Shown: one piece after another, positions 46,131 to 55,908 of the stretch
Layout of the letters: every line of letters starts with the position of its first letter
Numbering within the stretch: position 1 is the first letter of the stretch
NCBI GenBank assembly: GCA_903893945.1
Contig: CAITOF010000107.1
Span: forward strand, 1 to 64,000
Length of the DNA: 64,000 nucleotides
Source of the DNA: an uncultured Oxalobacteraceae bacterium
GTDB taxonomy: Bacteria; Pseudomonadota; Gammaproteobacteria; Burkholderiales; Burkholderiaceae_D
Direction: 5' to 3'
Notes under the pieces: generated by a model
What the model was told of the DNA's origin: nothing
The model's input: only the letters and a program-made list of their open reading frames with translations
The model's database searches: none
Position numbers and translations under genes: made by a program

Positions 46131-47654
46131 ATGACTGACATTGAAGCACGCATACAGGCATTAAGCGGACACAATTATATCAACGGCACTTACCGGTTAA
46201 GCTCAGGAAGTCATGCTGATATCATCGATCCGGCCACCGAATCTGTGATTGGCAGCTACGCGCACTCCACTGAACAGGAAGTGGATCAGGCGATCGCCTG
46301 CGCCAACGCAGCACAGAAAATATGGTGGAGCATGAGCGCGCTCGAGCGCACCGAACTGCTGCACGGTGTGGCACGCAAAATGGTCGCTATGGCCGGGCAG
46401 GTCGGCGAGACTCTGACCCGCGAAATGGGGAAAACGTTTCGGGAATCGCATTGGGAAGCCGGGGCAGGTGCCAGCGCCCTTTCGTATTACGCTGAACTGG
46501 CGCGGCACGACAACGGCCGAATTGCCGGCCCGGCCATTGCCGGACAATTACACATGACCATGAAAGAGCCGCTCGGTGTCGTTGTGTCGATTGTGCCATT
46601 CAATTATCCGATCCTGCTGTTTGCCTGGCAGGCGGCCGCGAGTCTGGCTGCAGGCAACGCCATTATCGTCAAACCTTCCGAGCTGACCTCCATGTCATTA
46701 CTGGTATTAATGGACGCTTTTGCTGACCTGCCCGCCGGACTGGTGCAGGTGATTTGTGGCGGTGGTGCGGTTGGCAAGCAACTGGTGGAACACCGGGACA
46801 CGCACGCGGTTGCCTTTACGGGAAGTGTGCCTTCAGCACAGGCGGTGGCCAAATCGGCGGCCGAACGTTTTAAACCGGTGTTAATCGAAGCCTCTGGCAA
46901 TGATCCCTTTATTGTAATGCCATCGGTTCCGGTGCCGTTGGCGGCCAAAGGCGCGGCATTTGCCGCGTTTTTGAATTGCGGTCAGGTATGTACATCGGGC
47001 GAACGGTTTTATGTTCATGCCGCAATCTACGACGAATTCGTCGTCGCCCTGGCCAAAGAGGCAGACGCACGACGGATAGGAAATGGTCTGGATCATGTCG
47101 ATATGGGACCCATGGCATCGCGCCGCGAGCGGGATCGTTTTGAAAAAATGATCGCACGTGCCGTTGAACAGGGAGCCAAAGTCGTTACCGGTGGCAAACG
47201 ACCCGGTCATTTGAAGCATGGATGGTTTTATGAACCGACAGTACTTGAAGTGACCCATCAAATGGATATCATGCATGCCGAATCATTTGGCCCGGTTGCT
47301 CCAGTCTGCAAAGTCAACAGCCTGGATGAGGCAATCGCCTGCGCCAATGATTCCACGGTCGGCCTGGGTGCCAATATTTTTACGCACAACCTCGGCGAAG
47401 CCATGCGTGCCGTCAAAGAAATCGAATCGGGCATAGTCTGGGTGAATACGCCACTCAATGACAACGACGCGGTACCTTTCGGTGGCCGAAAAATGACTGG
47501 AAAAGGCCGGGAGTTGGGTGCCGAAGGACTCGACCAGTTCCGGAGCTCGAAGATGGTTATGATTTCCCCGGAATTACTGCTCGACCCTGAATGGCTGCCC
47601 TGTCCACCCGAGGAAACGTTTGCCTGCTTCAGTGAACAGAACAGCAAACGCTAA
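46131..47654 (+). CDS. NAD(P)-dependent aldehyde dehydrogenase
   Basis: 507 residues from ATG 46131 with CGGAGA upstream. Full ALDH fold: cofactor region IIVKPSELTSMS, general base Glu in VLIEASGNDPFIV, catalytic Cys in AFLNCGQVCTSGERF (about residue 285). The C-terminal DQFRSSKMVMISPELLLDPEWLPCPPEE extends beyond the usual end. It is encoded directly after the FMN/Fe-S oxidoreductase, probably on one mRNA under the inverted-repeat operator, and likely oxidises the aldehyde that enzyme produces. Convergent with the HDOD gene (17-bp gap). Confidence 0.9.
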   Translation: MTDIEARIQALSGHNYINGTYRLSSGSHADIIDPATESVIGSYAHSTEQEVDQAIACANAAQKIWWSMSALERTELLHGVARKMVAMAGQVGETLTREMGKTFRESHWEAGAGASALSYYAELARHDNGRIAGPAIAGQLHMTMKEPLGVVVSIVPFNYPILLFAWQAAASLAAGNAIIVKPSELTSMSLLVLMDAFADLPAGLVQVICGGGAVGKQLVEHRDTHAVAFTGSVPSAQAVAKSAAERFKPVLIEASGNDPFIVMPSVPVPLAAKGAAFAAFLNCGQVCTSGERFYVHAAIYDEFVVALAKEADARRIGNGLDHVDMGPMASRRERDRFEKMIARAVEQGAKVVTGGKRPGHLKHGWFYEPTVLEVTHQMDIMHAESFGPVAPVCKVNSLDEAIACANDSTVGLGANIFTHNLGEAMRAVKEIESGIVWVNTPLNDNDAVPFGGRKMTGKGRELGAEGLDQFRSSKMVMISPELLLDPEWLPCPPEETFACFSEQNSKR

Positions 47655-47671
47655 CCGGGACGCCCGCGATA

Positions 47672-48898
47672 TCAGGACTTGGCTGCTGCTGCCACATTCT
47701 TTGCCCAGACCAGCGAACTCAGATGGGCACGATTGACGTCCTGCGGTGTAATATGCAGGGACTCTGCCAACGAACCCGCCAGGGCACTGTTCAGTTCGCA
47801 TGCTTCAGCCAGCGACAGGTAGGGACCGTAGGCACCTTCCCGGGTCAACAACGCCTGGGACACCATTTCAGGCAATTGTACCGTGGCCAGAACGCGCTCC
47901 ATAGGCACGTTCAGCAGTCGGTCCAGCAGGGAAAACATACCGGCTACAAACAAGTTCTCGGCATCACCCTTGGGCAACTGGGGCACGCCGAGCATTTCCG
48001 CAAAACGTCCGCGCACAATCGCTGTTTCCATCAATACCGGAGAATAGCCGCTGCTGCTTGCCGTGGCCAGCAGAACGGACAGCCACCGGTATAACGGACT
48101 GTAACCCAGCAATTGCACGGCATGTTTCAACGACTGTATCGGCGAGCGCAGTCCGAATCCGGCCGAATTGATATATTGGAGCAATTTATAGGAGAGCCCC
48201 GCGTCACGGCGCAACACCGCTTCCAGCGCGGCAATGTCGGCATTTTTTCTGACCAGTTCCATCAACTGCAGGATCACAGTCTGAGCAGCGTTAATCCCCT
48301 TGGGCTGGGTGCTCTGTTCCGGTCTCGGCGTCAGATGCAATTTGCCGACAAAGGTATCCAGTCCCAGTGCAGCACAGGCGTCAAAATCCTGCCAGGTTAA
48401 CACCTGACGCGCCACCATGCGAATCGATGATTGTTTGAAGGCTGCATACATTTTTGCCTGTGCTGCAAAATCGGAAGCGCTCAACCGGACTTCGATATGC
48501 GAAATCAGACCCATAATGGTCTTATCGATGCGGTTGATGTCTGCGCCGCGCAGGCAGATTCCATAACCCTGTCCACGCAATTCCTTGACCGCTTCAAGCG
48601 TTGCCTCGTCCGCCAGATAGGACCGCCTGATAGTCAGCACTATATTTTTGGACGGGAGCAATTTCAGCGCAGGCGCCTGAAACAGCTCCGGCACTGTTTC
48701 AAGGAAAAGCAGGCTTTCTCCGAGCATCCAGCCATCATCCGGATGAATAAACTGCTCGGCGACAAATTCCAGTAGTGAATTCAATTCTTCAACACTGAGC
48801 GGTTCCGTGTTTTTCTGCTGCCAGCTCAATTCGTATCCAATAACTTGCTGTTTTGAATTTAGTAGCGGTTCTCTCAATATGAAATTTGCGTCTTGCAT
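47672..48898 (-). CDS. EAL-like/HDOD signalling protein
   Basis: 408 residues. The N-terminal half (about 8-195) is a degenerate EAL-type domain (REPLLNSKQQVIGYELSW at the start, HLTPRPEQSTQPKG at its end) lacking an intact EAL motif, so probably not an active c-di-GMP phosphodiesterase. The C-terminal half (about 200-400) is HDOD: LLQYINSAGFGLRSPIQSLKHAVQLLGYSPLYRWL. This YuxH/CdgS-like architecture is common in signalling. It follows cheZ by 42 bp and ends the chemotaxis block, so a motility role is inferred. Confidence 0.85.
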   Translation of the reverse strand: MQDANFILREPLLNSKQQVIGYELSWQQKNTEPLSVEELNSLLEFVAEQFIHPDDGWMLGESLLFLETVPELFQAPALKLLPSKNIVLTIRRSYLADEATLEAVKELRGQGYGICLRGADINRIDKTIMGLISHIEVRLSASDFAAQAKMYAAFKQSSIRMVARQVLTWQDFDACAALGLDTFVGKLHLTPRPEQSTQPKGINAAQTVILQLMELVRKNADIAALEAVLRRDAGLSYKLLQYINSAGFGLRSPIQSLKHAVQLLGYSPLYRWLSVLLATASSSGYSPVLMETAIVRGRFAEMLGVPQLPKGDAENLFVAGMFSLLDRLLNVPMERVLATVQLPEMVSQALLTREGAYGPYLSLAEACELNSALAGSLAESLHITPQDVNRAHLSSLVWAKNVAAAAKS

Positions 48899-48940
48899 GT
48901 TATCTCTATAAAAATAATAATCTGAAAAAAATGAAAAAAA

Positions 48941-49603
48941 TCAAAATCCGAGGCTGTCCAGAAGATCATCCACCTGTTCCTGCCCGGATACCACATCAAT
49001 TTTATTGACCGGATTGATCTGTGGGCCATTCAATAAACCATCACCACTATGCCGTTTGATTTCCGATGGCGAATAGTCGATCAGTATCTGCACCAGCTGC
49101 TGCTCGATATTCTGCGCCAATTCAGTAATTTTTTTGATGACCTGACCGGTCAGGTCCTGAAAATCCTGGGCCATCATGATGTCCATCAAATGGCTTTTGG
49201 TTTCGGAGGTGTTCTTGTTCACGCCGCCCAGGTATTGCACTGTCTGACTTGCGCAGGAGCGATACGCTTCTTCGGAAAATGGGCCCTGTAACAGTTTATT
49301 CCATTCGCCGATAATGCTTCTGGCACCTTCATCCATGTTTTCCTGCAGTGGGATGGCCGCATCGGTCGCGTTCAGCACTTTCTGCGCTGCTTCTTCCGAT
49401 TTTCTTGCCACGTAATCGAGCCGGTCACGTGCATTCGGTATGTCTTCTGCCGCGGTTAGCAACAGTTTATCCAGTCCCAACCCTCGCAAACTGTCATGCA
49501 AAGCGCGTGTCATATGACCGATACGAAGCAGGACCTCATCATGCTTCAGTACTTCGTCATTCGCTTTATCTGGCGACGAGCCGGGATCAGATAAGCTGCC
49601 CAT
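48941..49603 (-). CDS. cheZ: Chemotaxis phosphatase CheZ
   Basis: Dephosphorylates CheY-P. The start is ATG 49603 (MGSLSDPGSS), one base after the cheY stop; a longer frame would lie inside cheY. 220 residues, a long helical hairpin with the catalytic segment AQDFQDLTGQVIKK at about 145-158. It ends in the CheY-binding C-terminal peptide VDDLLDSLGF, joined by a flexible linker. Translation is probably coupled to cheY. Confidence 0.95.
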   Translation of the reverse strand: MGSLSDPGSSPDKANDEVLKHDEVLLRIGHMTRALHDSLRGLGLDKLLLTAAEDIPNARDRLDYVARKSEEAAQKVLNATDAAIPLQENMDEGARSIIGEWNKLLQGPFSEEAYRSCASQTVQYLGGVNKNTSETKSHLMDIMMAQDFQDLTGQVIKKITELAQNIEQQLVQILIDYSPSEIKRHSGDGLLNGPQINPVNKIDVVSGQEQVDDLLDSLGF

Positions 49604-49604
49604 A

Positions 49605-49997
49605 TCAGGTTTTTCCCAGTTTTTCAAAAATCTTGCCCAACTTCTCATCCAGTGTTGCTGCGGTAAAGGGTTTGACCACATAACCGTTGGCGCCTGCCTG
49701 GGCTGCAGCAATAATATTTTCCTTCTTCGCTTCTGCAGTGACCATTAACACAGGCATTTTAGCCAGAGCCGGGTCTGCACGAATTTGCTGCAACATGGTT
49801 AATCCGTCCATGTTCGGCATATTCCAATCAGATATAACGAAGTCAAACTGGCCGCTGCGCAGTTTGGACAAGCCCATTGCCCCGTCCTCTGCCTCATCAA
49901 CATTGGTGTAGCCTAATTCTTTTAATAAATTCCTTACTATCCGGCGCATTGTTGAAAAGTCATCTACCACCAGGAATTTCATGTTTGGGTCAGCCAT
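49605..49997 (-). CDS. cheY: Chemotaxis response regulator CheY
   Basis: 130-residue stand-alone receiver. [39 protein letters not shown] is the canonical CheY start. Acidic pair VDD (12-13), phospho-Asp in [13 protein letters not shown] (about 58), Thr in [10 protein letters not shown] (about 88) and Lys in YVVKPF (about 110). It controls the flagellar switch. Located between cheB and cheZ. The 127-bp AT-rich gap after cheB may hold a separate promoter. Confidence 0.96.
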   Translation of the reverse strand: MADPNMKFLVVDDFSTMRRIVRNLLKELGYTNVDEAEDGAMGLSKLRSGQFDFVISDWNMPNMDGLTMLQQIRADPALAKMPVLMVTAEAKKENIIAAAQAGANGYVVKPFTAATLDEKLGKIFEKLGKT

Positions 49998-50124
49998 AAT
50001 TACTCCGTTTTTTCATAAAACCATTCAAAATTGTGAGAAGTCCAATTATCCTTAAATTTAGTTCTTATTTAAAATATTACCTAATTTTTTCTGATATCTT
50101 GTGCATTTTTTTTCAATTATGGTG

Positions 50125-51216
50125 TTAAACCCGTAATGCGCGCCCACCTAACGTTGTCAAATAGTTCAATACCATCCCTGCCAGTTCGGTAATCGGTGCA
50201 ACCTCATGTGTTGCACCAATAGCAATGGCTTCCCGTGGCATGCCAAAAACGACGCAACTGGCTTCATCCTGGGCGTAGTTGCGGGCGCCCGCTTCTTTCA
50301 TGGCCAGCATGCCGACCGCACCATCTTTGCCCATTCCGGTCAGAATGACACCCACCGCATTTTTCCCGGCATAGGTCGCTGCCGAATGAAACAGTACATC
50401 TACCGACGGGCGATGACGGTTCACCGGATCGTCCTTACTCAGCTTGGTCACATAGTTTGCACCGCTGCGCGCCAGTAACAAATGGGAATGCCCCGGCGCG
50501 ATATAGGCATGTCCTGGTAATATCCGCTCCTCGCCCTGCGCCTCCTGCACGGATATCTGGCACAGCGAATCAAGTCGTTTGGCAAAAGACCGGGTAAATC
50601 CTTCCGGCATGTGCTGGGTAATCAATATTCCCGGGCAATCCGCAGGCATATTCAATAAAAATGTCTTGATTGCTTCTGTACCGCCGGTCGATGCGCCGAC
50701 AATGATCAATTTTTCACTGCTGATCAGCGGACTTCTGAGCGACGGCAGCGATCCGGTCTTCTGTTGACCCGACTCCGCCAGGACCTGCGCCCGCGACTTG
50801 ATTCGTGCGCGAGCCACTATCCGGAGTTTATCAGTAATGAGTTCGGCATATTCCATCATGCCGCTCTGTATGGAAATTTTCGGTTTGGTGACAAAATCAA
50901 CGGCACCCAGTTCCAGCGCACGCATGGTAATCTCTGAACCCCGTTCAGTCAGGGACGACACCATCAGTACCGGCATGGGTCGCAACCGCATTAGTTTTTC
51001 CAGAAACTCCAGACCGTCCATCTTGGGCATCTCGACGTCGAGCGTCAGCACATCCGGGTTGGTCTTCTTTATCAGTTCACGGGCAACCAGCGGGTCAGGG
51101 GCAACGCCTACCACTTCCATATCAGGCTGGGACGAAATGATTTCCGTCAATACGCTTCGTATCAATGCAGAGTCATCGACGATCACTACCTTGATTTTCT
51201 TTGCCCCGCTATCCAT
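50125..51216 (-). CDS. cheB: Protein-glutamate methylesterase/deamidase CheB
   Basis: Removes methyl groups from chemoreceptors, opposing CheR. 363 residues: receiver domain (about 5-125, phospho-Asp in [13 protein letters not shown]), linker, and methylesterase domain (about 165-355). The latter has the catalytic triad region [14 protein letters not shown] (Ser), [16 protein letters not shown] (His) and [15 protein letters not shown] (Asp). An AGGGA ribosome site precedes ATG 51216. It is 28 bp after cheD. Confidence 0.96.
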   Translation of the reverse strand: MDSGAKKIKVVIVDDSALIRSVLTEIISSQPDMEVVGVAPDPLVARELIKKTNPDVLTLDVEMPKMDGLEFLEKLMRLRPMPVLMVSSLTERGSEITMRALELGAVDFVTKPKISIQSGMMEYAELITDKLRIVARARIKSRAQVLAESGQQKTGSLPSLRSPLISSEKLIIVGASTGGTEAIKTFLLNMPADCPGILITQHMPEGFTRSFAKRLDSLCQISVQEAQGEERILPGHAYIAPGHSHLLLARSGANYVTKLSKDDPVNRHRPSVDVLFHSAATYAGKNAVGVILTGMGKDGAVGMLAMKEAGARNYAQDEASCVVFGMPREAIAIGATHEVAPITELAGMVLNYLTTLGGRALRV

Positions 51217-51244
51217 AGTGCTTTCCCTATCAGGTTGGCGTTAA

Positions 51245-51856
51245 CTAAAACAGGTCAATTTCTCCACCACTCAGATTGTCTTTCTTAAGTTTGTTGGCGT
51301 ATTCTATTTCACGCTGTTTCAACGTATCGTTATGAACAACTTTAAGTTTTTTCACCAGGACCTTGCCCGTTTTAGGAAAGAAAAACACCTTTCTTGGGTG
51401 AATGTCGATCAAATCTTCCGCAGTGATTCTGATATTCTCCGTTTTCAGATAATCGCGTACAAATTTGGCGTTGCGCTCGCCGACATTAATCGCCGTGAAG
51501 CCACGTAACACGTTACCACCACCAAATACCTTGGCTTCGAAATTTTCACGCCTTGCGCCCGCCTTCAGCAATTCATTAATCAGGATCTCCATCGCATAGT
51601 TGCCATAGCGCATGGAGGCCGACACCGGGCTGTTTTCATCGCCGCCTCCATCGGGAAGCATAAAATGATTCATGCCTCCAATACCGGACACCCTGTCGCG
51701 AATGCAGGCAGAAACGCAGGAACCCAGCACAGTCACAATGACCATGTCTTTTCCAGAAAAATAATATTCTCCGGGCAGAATTTTTGCCGCGTCGCAGTCA
51801 AAAGTGCGGTCATAATAAAAATTCGTGGCAAGATGCTCTACACTCATCTCACTCAT
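51245..51856 (-). CDS. cheD: Chemoreceptor glutamine deamidase CheD
   Basis: Deamidates specific receptor glutamines and assists adaptation. The start is ATG 51856 with GGAAGGA 7 nt upstream; the longer frame from 51892 overlaps cheR. 203 residues. The catalytic Cys is in [15 protein letters not shown] and His in GGMNHFMLP, with [11 protein letters not shown] and NAKFVRDYL following. The protein ends SGGEIDLF, a tail closely like that of the CheZ-like protein at 55.9 kb. Confidence 0.94.
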   Translation of the reverse strand: MSEMSVEHLATNFYYDRTFDCDAAKILPGEYYFSGKDMVIVTVLGSCVSACIRDRVSGIGGMNHFMLPDGGGDENSPVSASMRYGNYAMEILINELLKAGARRENFEAKVFGGGNVLRGFTAINVGERNAKFVRDYLKTENIRITAEDLIDIHPRKVFFFPKTGKVLVKKLKVVHNDTLKQREIEYANKLKKDNLSGGEIDLF

Positions 51857-51888
51857 GATGCATCCTTCCCACCAAGCATCGCTCCTGT

Positions 51889-52728
51889 TCACCGGGATAG
51901 TTCATACACCGTTTTACCTTTTAATTGAAAAATGTTGGTTAAATAGGAAAAATTCTCAGAATGCCCGACAAACAGCAGGCCATGCGGTTTCAGCAATGGC
52001 GCAAAGCGGTTCAATATTTTTTTCTGAGTCGGCTTGTCAAAATAAATCATCACATTCCGGCAAAAAATGACATCGAAGCTACCGCTGATCGGCCAGCTGT
52101 CCGCTAACAGGTTCAACTGCTTGAATTCGATCATTTTTCTCAGTTCGGGGCGAACACGAACCTGGCCTTCGTGCGATCCGGTACCGCGCAGAAAAAATTT
52201 CTTGACGCGACTTTCCGACATTTTCTCAATGCGGTCTATATTGTACACGCCATCCGACCCTGTCTTTAGCACATTGGTATCGATGTCAGTCGCAATGATT
52301 TTGGCCGGCGGATTCAATTTTCCGTATGCTTCACACAGGGTAATCGCGATGGAGTACGGTTCCTCACCCGTGGAGCTGGCGGAGCACCAGACGGATATCG
52401 GTTCTTTTAGCGTGGCAGCGAATTCCGCCAGTAAGGGAAAATGGTGTTCCTCCCTGAAAAATGACGTCAGATTGGTCGTCAGGGCATTCGTAAATGCGAC
52501 CCATTCCTCGGTATCCTGCCCACGTTCAAGATCATTCAGATAATCATTGAAACTGGTCATTCCCGTTGCACGTAATCGCCTGGCAAGGCGACTGTAGACC
52601 ATTTCCTGCTTACTTTCAGATAATGAAATGCCGGCACGCTGATAAATTAATGTACGCACCCGCTCAAAATCTCTAGGGGTAAATTCGAATTCCTTACCGG
52701 ACTCCCTGCTTGTTGCGGACACCACCAT
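51889..52728 (-). CDS. cheR: Chemotaxis methyltransferase CheR
   Basis: SAM-dependent methylation of receptor glutamates. The start is taken at ATG 52728, which has AGGAAAG 7 nt upstream; a GTG at 52743 lies before that site. 279 residues: helical N-terminal domain (about 15-80), then the Rossmann domain with [41 protein letters not shown] and [10 protein letters not shown]. The beta-subdomain that binds receptor tails is expected in the middle. Overlaps no gene; 35 bp after cheW ends. Confidence 0.95.
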   Translation of the reverse strand: MVVSATSRESGKEFEFTPRDFERVRTLIYQRAGISLSESKQEMVYSRLARRLRATGMTSFNDYLNDLERGQDTEEWVAFTNALTTNLTSFFREEHHFPLLAEFAATLKEPISVWCSASSTGEEPYSIAITLCEAYGKLNPPAKIIATDIDTNVLKTGSDGVYNIDRIEKMSESRVKKFFLRGTGSHEGQVRVRPELRKMIEFKQLNLLADSWPISGSFDVIFCRNVMIYFDKPTQKKILNRFAPLLKPHGLLFVGHSENFSYLTNIFQLKGKTVYELSR

Positions 52729-52778
52729 ACAGACTTTCCTCACATCTCATTGAGACAATTCACGCTTTCCATCAATTA

Positions 52779-53297
52779 TCATTTAACCTGATGATCGACC
52801 AGACCCATATCCGGGCTGGTCATCAGCTTGTCAATATCCACCAGGATTAACATGCGTTCATCGATAGTGCCCAGGCCGATCAGATAATCGGAATTAAATG
52901 TCGTATCCATGTCCGGTGCCGGTTTAATCTGATCCGGCATCAGTGTCGTGACATCGGACACGCTGTCAACAACCATCCCGACAATTCTTCCGTTGATATT
53001 CAAAATAATGACGACGGTAAATTGGTCATAGGTGGGATCACCCAGATTAAACTTGATACGCATGTCCACCACGGGAACAATAATCCCGCGCAAATTGATC
53101 ACGCCCTTGACGAATACCGGCGCATTGGCTATCCGCGTGACTGCTTCGTATCCACGGATTTCCTGCACCTTTAAGATATCAATGCCGTATTCTTCTTTTC
53201 CCAGCGTAAACGCCAAAAATTCACTTCCGGAAATTTCACTCATCGCTTTCGACGAATGCATACCAGACTGATTTTCCACCTGTGCAGATTGCAACAT
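52779..53297 (-). CDS. cheW: Chemotaxis coupling protein CheW
   Basis: Links CheA to receptors. 172 residues, with a 25-residue N-terminal extension before the CheW domain ([46 protein letters not shown], about 26-71). Later come [10 protein letters not shown] and [12 protein letters not shown] strong AGGAG ribosome site supports the ATG at 53297 and hence the extension. 41 bp after cheA. Confidence 0.95.
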   Translation of the reverse strand: MLQSAQVENQSGMHSSKAMSEISGSEFLAFTLGKEEYGIDILKVQEIRGYEAVTRIANAPVFVKGVINLRGIIVPVVDMRIKFNLGDPTYDQFTVVIILNINGRIVGMVVDSVSDVTTLMPDQIKPAPDMDTTFNSDYLIGLGTIDERMLILVDIDKLMTSPDMGLVDHQVK

Positions 53298-53338
53298 AAT
53301 GTACTCCTAAAACAAAAAAATATTTACAATGACCGAAC

Positions 53339-55423
53339 TCAGGTTGTTTTCAGTATCGCAGAAACATCCAGAATCAATGCAACACCGCCATCACCCAAAA
53401 TAGTGGCACCGGAAACACCGGGTACCTTCTTGTAATTTGACTCAATATTTTTGACGACCACCTGCTGCTGGCCAACCAGCTCATCAATGAACAGGGCGGC
53501 GCGTTTTCCTTCGACCTCCAGTATCACGATGATCCCCTTGCACGGGTCGGTGAATCTTGCATTGATCCCGAACACCTTATGCAGGGCAATTAACGGCAGA
53601 TACTCGTCCCGAACCTTGATAACCGTACCCTTGTTACTTATTTCCTTGATGTCGTCCGGTACCGGCTGCAGCGATTCCACCACGCAGCTGAGCGGCAGTA
53701 TGTAAACCTCTTCACCAACCCGAATCGACATGCCATCAAGAATCGCCAGAGTCAGCGGCAACGAAATGACGATGGTGGTACCGAAACCCTTGGCCGATCG
53801 TATATCAACCACGCCACCCATGGCCGTAATGTTACGCTTGACCACATCCATTCCGACACCACGTCCTGACACATCGGTCACAACTTCAGCCGTGGAAAAA
53901 CCCGGCGCAAAAATCAGTTGCCAGACATCCGCATCGGTCATGTTTTCAGAGACCGGCAGGCCATTTTCGGTCGCCTTGGCGAGAATTCTCTCCCGATTCA
54001 GGCCACCGCCATCGTCACTGACTTCAATGACAATATTGCCGCCCTGGTGCGCTGCCGACAGGGACAGCCGTCCGGCTTCGTATTTTCCCTCGTTTCTCCT
54101 AATATCCGGCATTTCTATGCCATGGTCAATACTGTTCCTCACCAAATGCGTTAATGGGTCAACAATACGCTCAATTAATCCCTTGTCCAGTTCAGTTGAC
54201 GCACCGTAAGTGATAAATTCCACTTTTTTGCCCAGTTTGGAGGCCAGATCGCGGACCATACGGGGAAAGCGCGAAAACACGTAATCCATGGGCATCATCC
54301 GGATCGACATGACCGCTTCCTGAAGGTCACGCGTATTCCTGGACAACTGCCCGACGCTGCTTAGCAGTTTTTCATGTTCAATCGGATCGAGTGCAGCCGA
54401 TCGCTGATCCAGCATCGCCTGGGTGATCACCAGTTCACCAATCAGATTAATCAGCTGATCGACTTTTTCTATGCCAACACGTATGGTGGTTGTTTCCTGA
54501 TTCGTCGCCTTCTCACTGTCTTTTTTGCCTGCATTTTTTTCATCATGGTGCGGGCCTGATGCCAGAGTTGAATCTTTCTCAATTTTTTTGACGACACCTT
54601 TCATTATTTCTTCCGGTGTCCGGTCCAGCGCAAATGCAGGGTCAATTGGATCAAAAAAGCCGTAACCCAGTTTCTCTTCATCAGGTTTATCGATCGGGTC
54701 AAAAAAGCCATAGCCCAGTTCATCTTCATTCGCTTCCCTGCCCGGAATTCGGGTAATGGGAATATCGGTTATGAAAATGTCCTGCGGATCCAGGATAAAC
54801 GAACAGATGGCGATGATGTCGTCTGGCGTTGCGTTGGTATTCAGAACAAAAGCTATCCGGTTGTCGTCCAGGTTTTCCTTCGCTATGTCGCCGAGCAGAT
54901 TCAGCTCAGCGCCTATCGTTTCGATTTCGTCATTGGAAATCTTTGGAAACTCGATGCGATAGCATTTCCTGAATTGTTCATCGTTTGTTTTTTCAATGTA
55001 GCTTTCCACTTTGGGCGGCGGTGCTATATGAGTCGAATTTTTGGCCAGCGACTGTAACATCATGCGGACATCCGCGACCGCTTCCTGATCGACCGGCGCA
55101 CCCGACTTATGACCGTTCAGCTGCATCTTCAGAATATCTTTGGCGATCAGGAAAGCATCGACGTGCTCCGATGTAATCGCCATTTCACCTTTACGAATAT
55201 TGTCTAACAGGGACTCCAGGAAATGGGTTACGTCAGACATGTCAGAAATGCCAAAGGTCGACGCGCCGCCCTTGATTGAATGGGCAGTCCTGAATATCGC
55301 GTTCAAGTCTTCCGGGTCAGGATCTGAAAGGTTAACCGCCAGCAGCAGTTTTTCCATTTCAGCCAGCAGTTCTTCCGCCTCATCAAAAAAGACCTGATAG
55401 AACTGACTCATTTCTATTGCCAT
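53339..55423 (-). CDS. cheA: Chemotaxis histidine kinase CheA
   Basis: Autophosphorylates in response to receptors and feeds CheY and CheB. 694 residues. P1 domain with phospho-His48 in TAHSIKGG; P2 (about 150-225); an acidic linker containing a duplicated LGYGFFDPID (236-245 and 252-261); P3 dimerisation (about 310-380); P4 ATPase with LVRNSIDHG and FSTAEVVTDVSGRGVGMDVVKR; and P5 CheW-like domain to the end. A GAGG ribosome site precedes the ATG. First of the cheAWRDB run, 79 bp after a cheY gene. Confidence 0.97.
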   Translation of the reverse strand: MAIEMSQFYQVFFDEAEELLAEMEKLLLAVNLSDPDPEDLNAIFRTAHSIKGGASTFGISDMSDVTHFLESLLDNIRKGEMAITSEHVDAFLIAKDILKMQLNGHKSGAPVDQEAVADVRMMLQSLAKNSTHIAPPPKVESYIEKTNDEQFRKCYRIEFPKISNDEIETIGAELNLLGDIAKENLDDNRIAFVLNTNATPDDIIAICSFILDPQDIFITDIPITRIPGREANEDELGYGFFDPIDKPDEEKLGYGFFDPIDPAFALDRTPEEIMKGVVKKIEKDSTLASGPHHDEKNAGKKDSEKATNQETTTIRVGIEKVDQLINLIGELVITQAMLDQRSAALDPIEHEKLLSSVGQLSRNTRDLQEAVMSIRMMPMDYVFSRFPRMVRDLASKLGKKVEFITYGASTELDKGLIERIVDPLTHLVRNSIDHGIEMPDIRRNEGKYEAGRLSLSAAHQGGNIVIEVSDDGGGLNRERILAKATENGLPVSENMTDADVWQLIFAPGFSTAEVVTDVSGRGVGMDVVKRNITAMGGVVDIRSAKGFGTTIVISLPLTLAILDGMSIRVGEEVYILPLSCVVESLQPVPDDIKEISNKGTVIKVRDEYLPLIALHKVFGINARFTDPCKGIIVILEVEGKRAALFIDELVGQQQVVVKNIESNYKKVPGVSGATILGDGGVALILDVSAILKTT
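54641..54721 (-). repeat. Tandem duplicated LGYGFFDPID motif inside cheA
   Basis: Codons 235-245 and 251-261 of cheA encode ELGYGFFDPID and KLGYGFFDPID, a 48-bp period. The DNA copies differ at several third positions, so the duplication is not recent. It lies in the linker between P2 and P3. Confidence 0.85.
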
Positions 55424-55502
55424 TACCTCGCTCCCTGAACTGGTTAATCCTTCAGATTCTTATGGTCACACTGCATTACATTGATATCCATCAGCATAGA
55501 GA

Positions 55503-55868
55503 TTAACCAATCACTTTCTTTACCACTTCCGTCAGCTTTTGCGGATCGAACGGCTTCACCAGCCAGCCATTGGCGCCGGCAGCGCGGCCTTTTGCTTTCA
55601 TGTCATCGCCAGATTCGGTGGTCAGCATCAAAATCGGTACCTTCTGATAGCTTGGCAGGGCGCGCAACGCCTTGATGAGTGTCAGGCCATCCATCCGGGG
55701 CATATTCTGGTCGGTGAGCACCAGATCGACCACCTGCAAGCGCGCCTTATCCAGTCCATCCTGACCGTCAACGGCTTCAATGACCTGATAACCCGCGGCC
55801 TTCAGGCTGAACGACAGCATTTGCCTGAGGGAACCTGAATCATCAACTGCTAATATCGTTTTTTCCAT
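55503..55868 (-). CDS. Second CheY-like response regulator
   Basis: 121-residue receiver from ATG 55868 (MEKTILAVDDSGSLRQML), with GGAG 7 nt upstream; a longer frame from 55886 includes that site. Acidic VDD (9-10), phospho-Asp in LVLTDQNMPRMDGL (about 53), Thr in MLTTES, Lys in WLVKPFDPQKL. It belongs to the CheY group encoded directly upstream of cheA, often called cheY too. It may be a phosphate sink or a modulator rather than the motor regulator. Confidence 0.92.
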   Translation of the reverse strand: MEKTILAVDDSGSLRQMLSFSLKAAGYQVIEAVDGQDGLDKARLQVVDLVLTDQNMPRMDGLTLIKALRALPSYQKVPILMLTTESGDDMKAKGRAAGANGWLVKPFDPQKLTEVVKKVIG

Positions 55869-55908
55869 CTTGACTCCAACATTCACGTTTGTGAGAATTT
55901 AACCCAGC

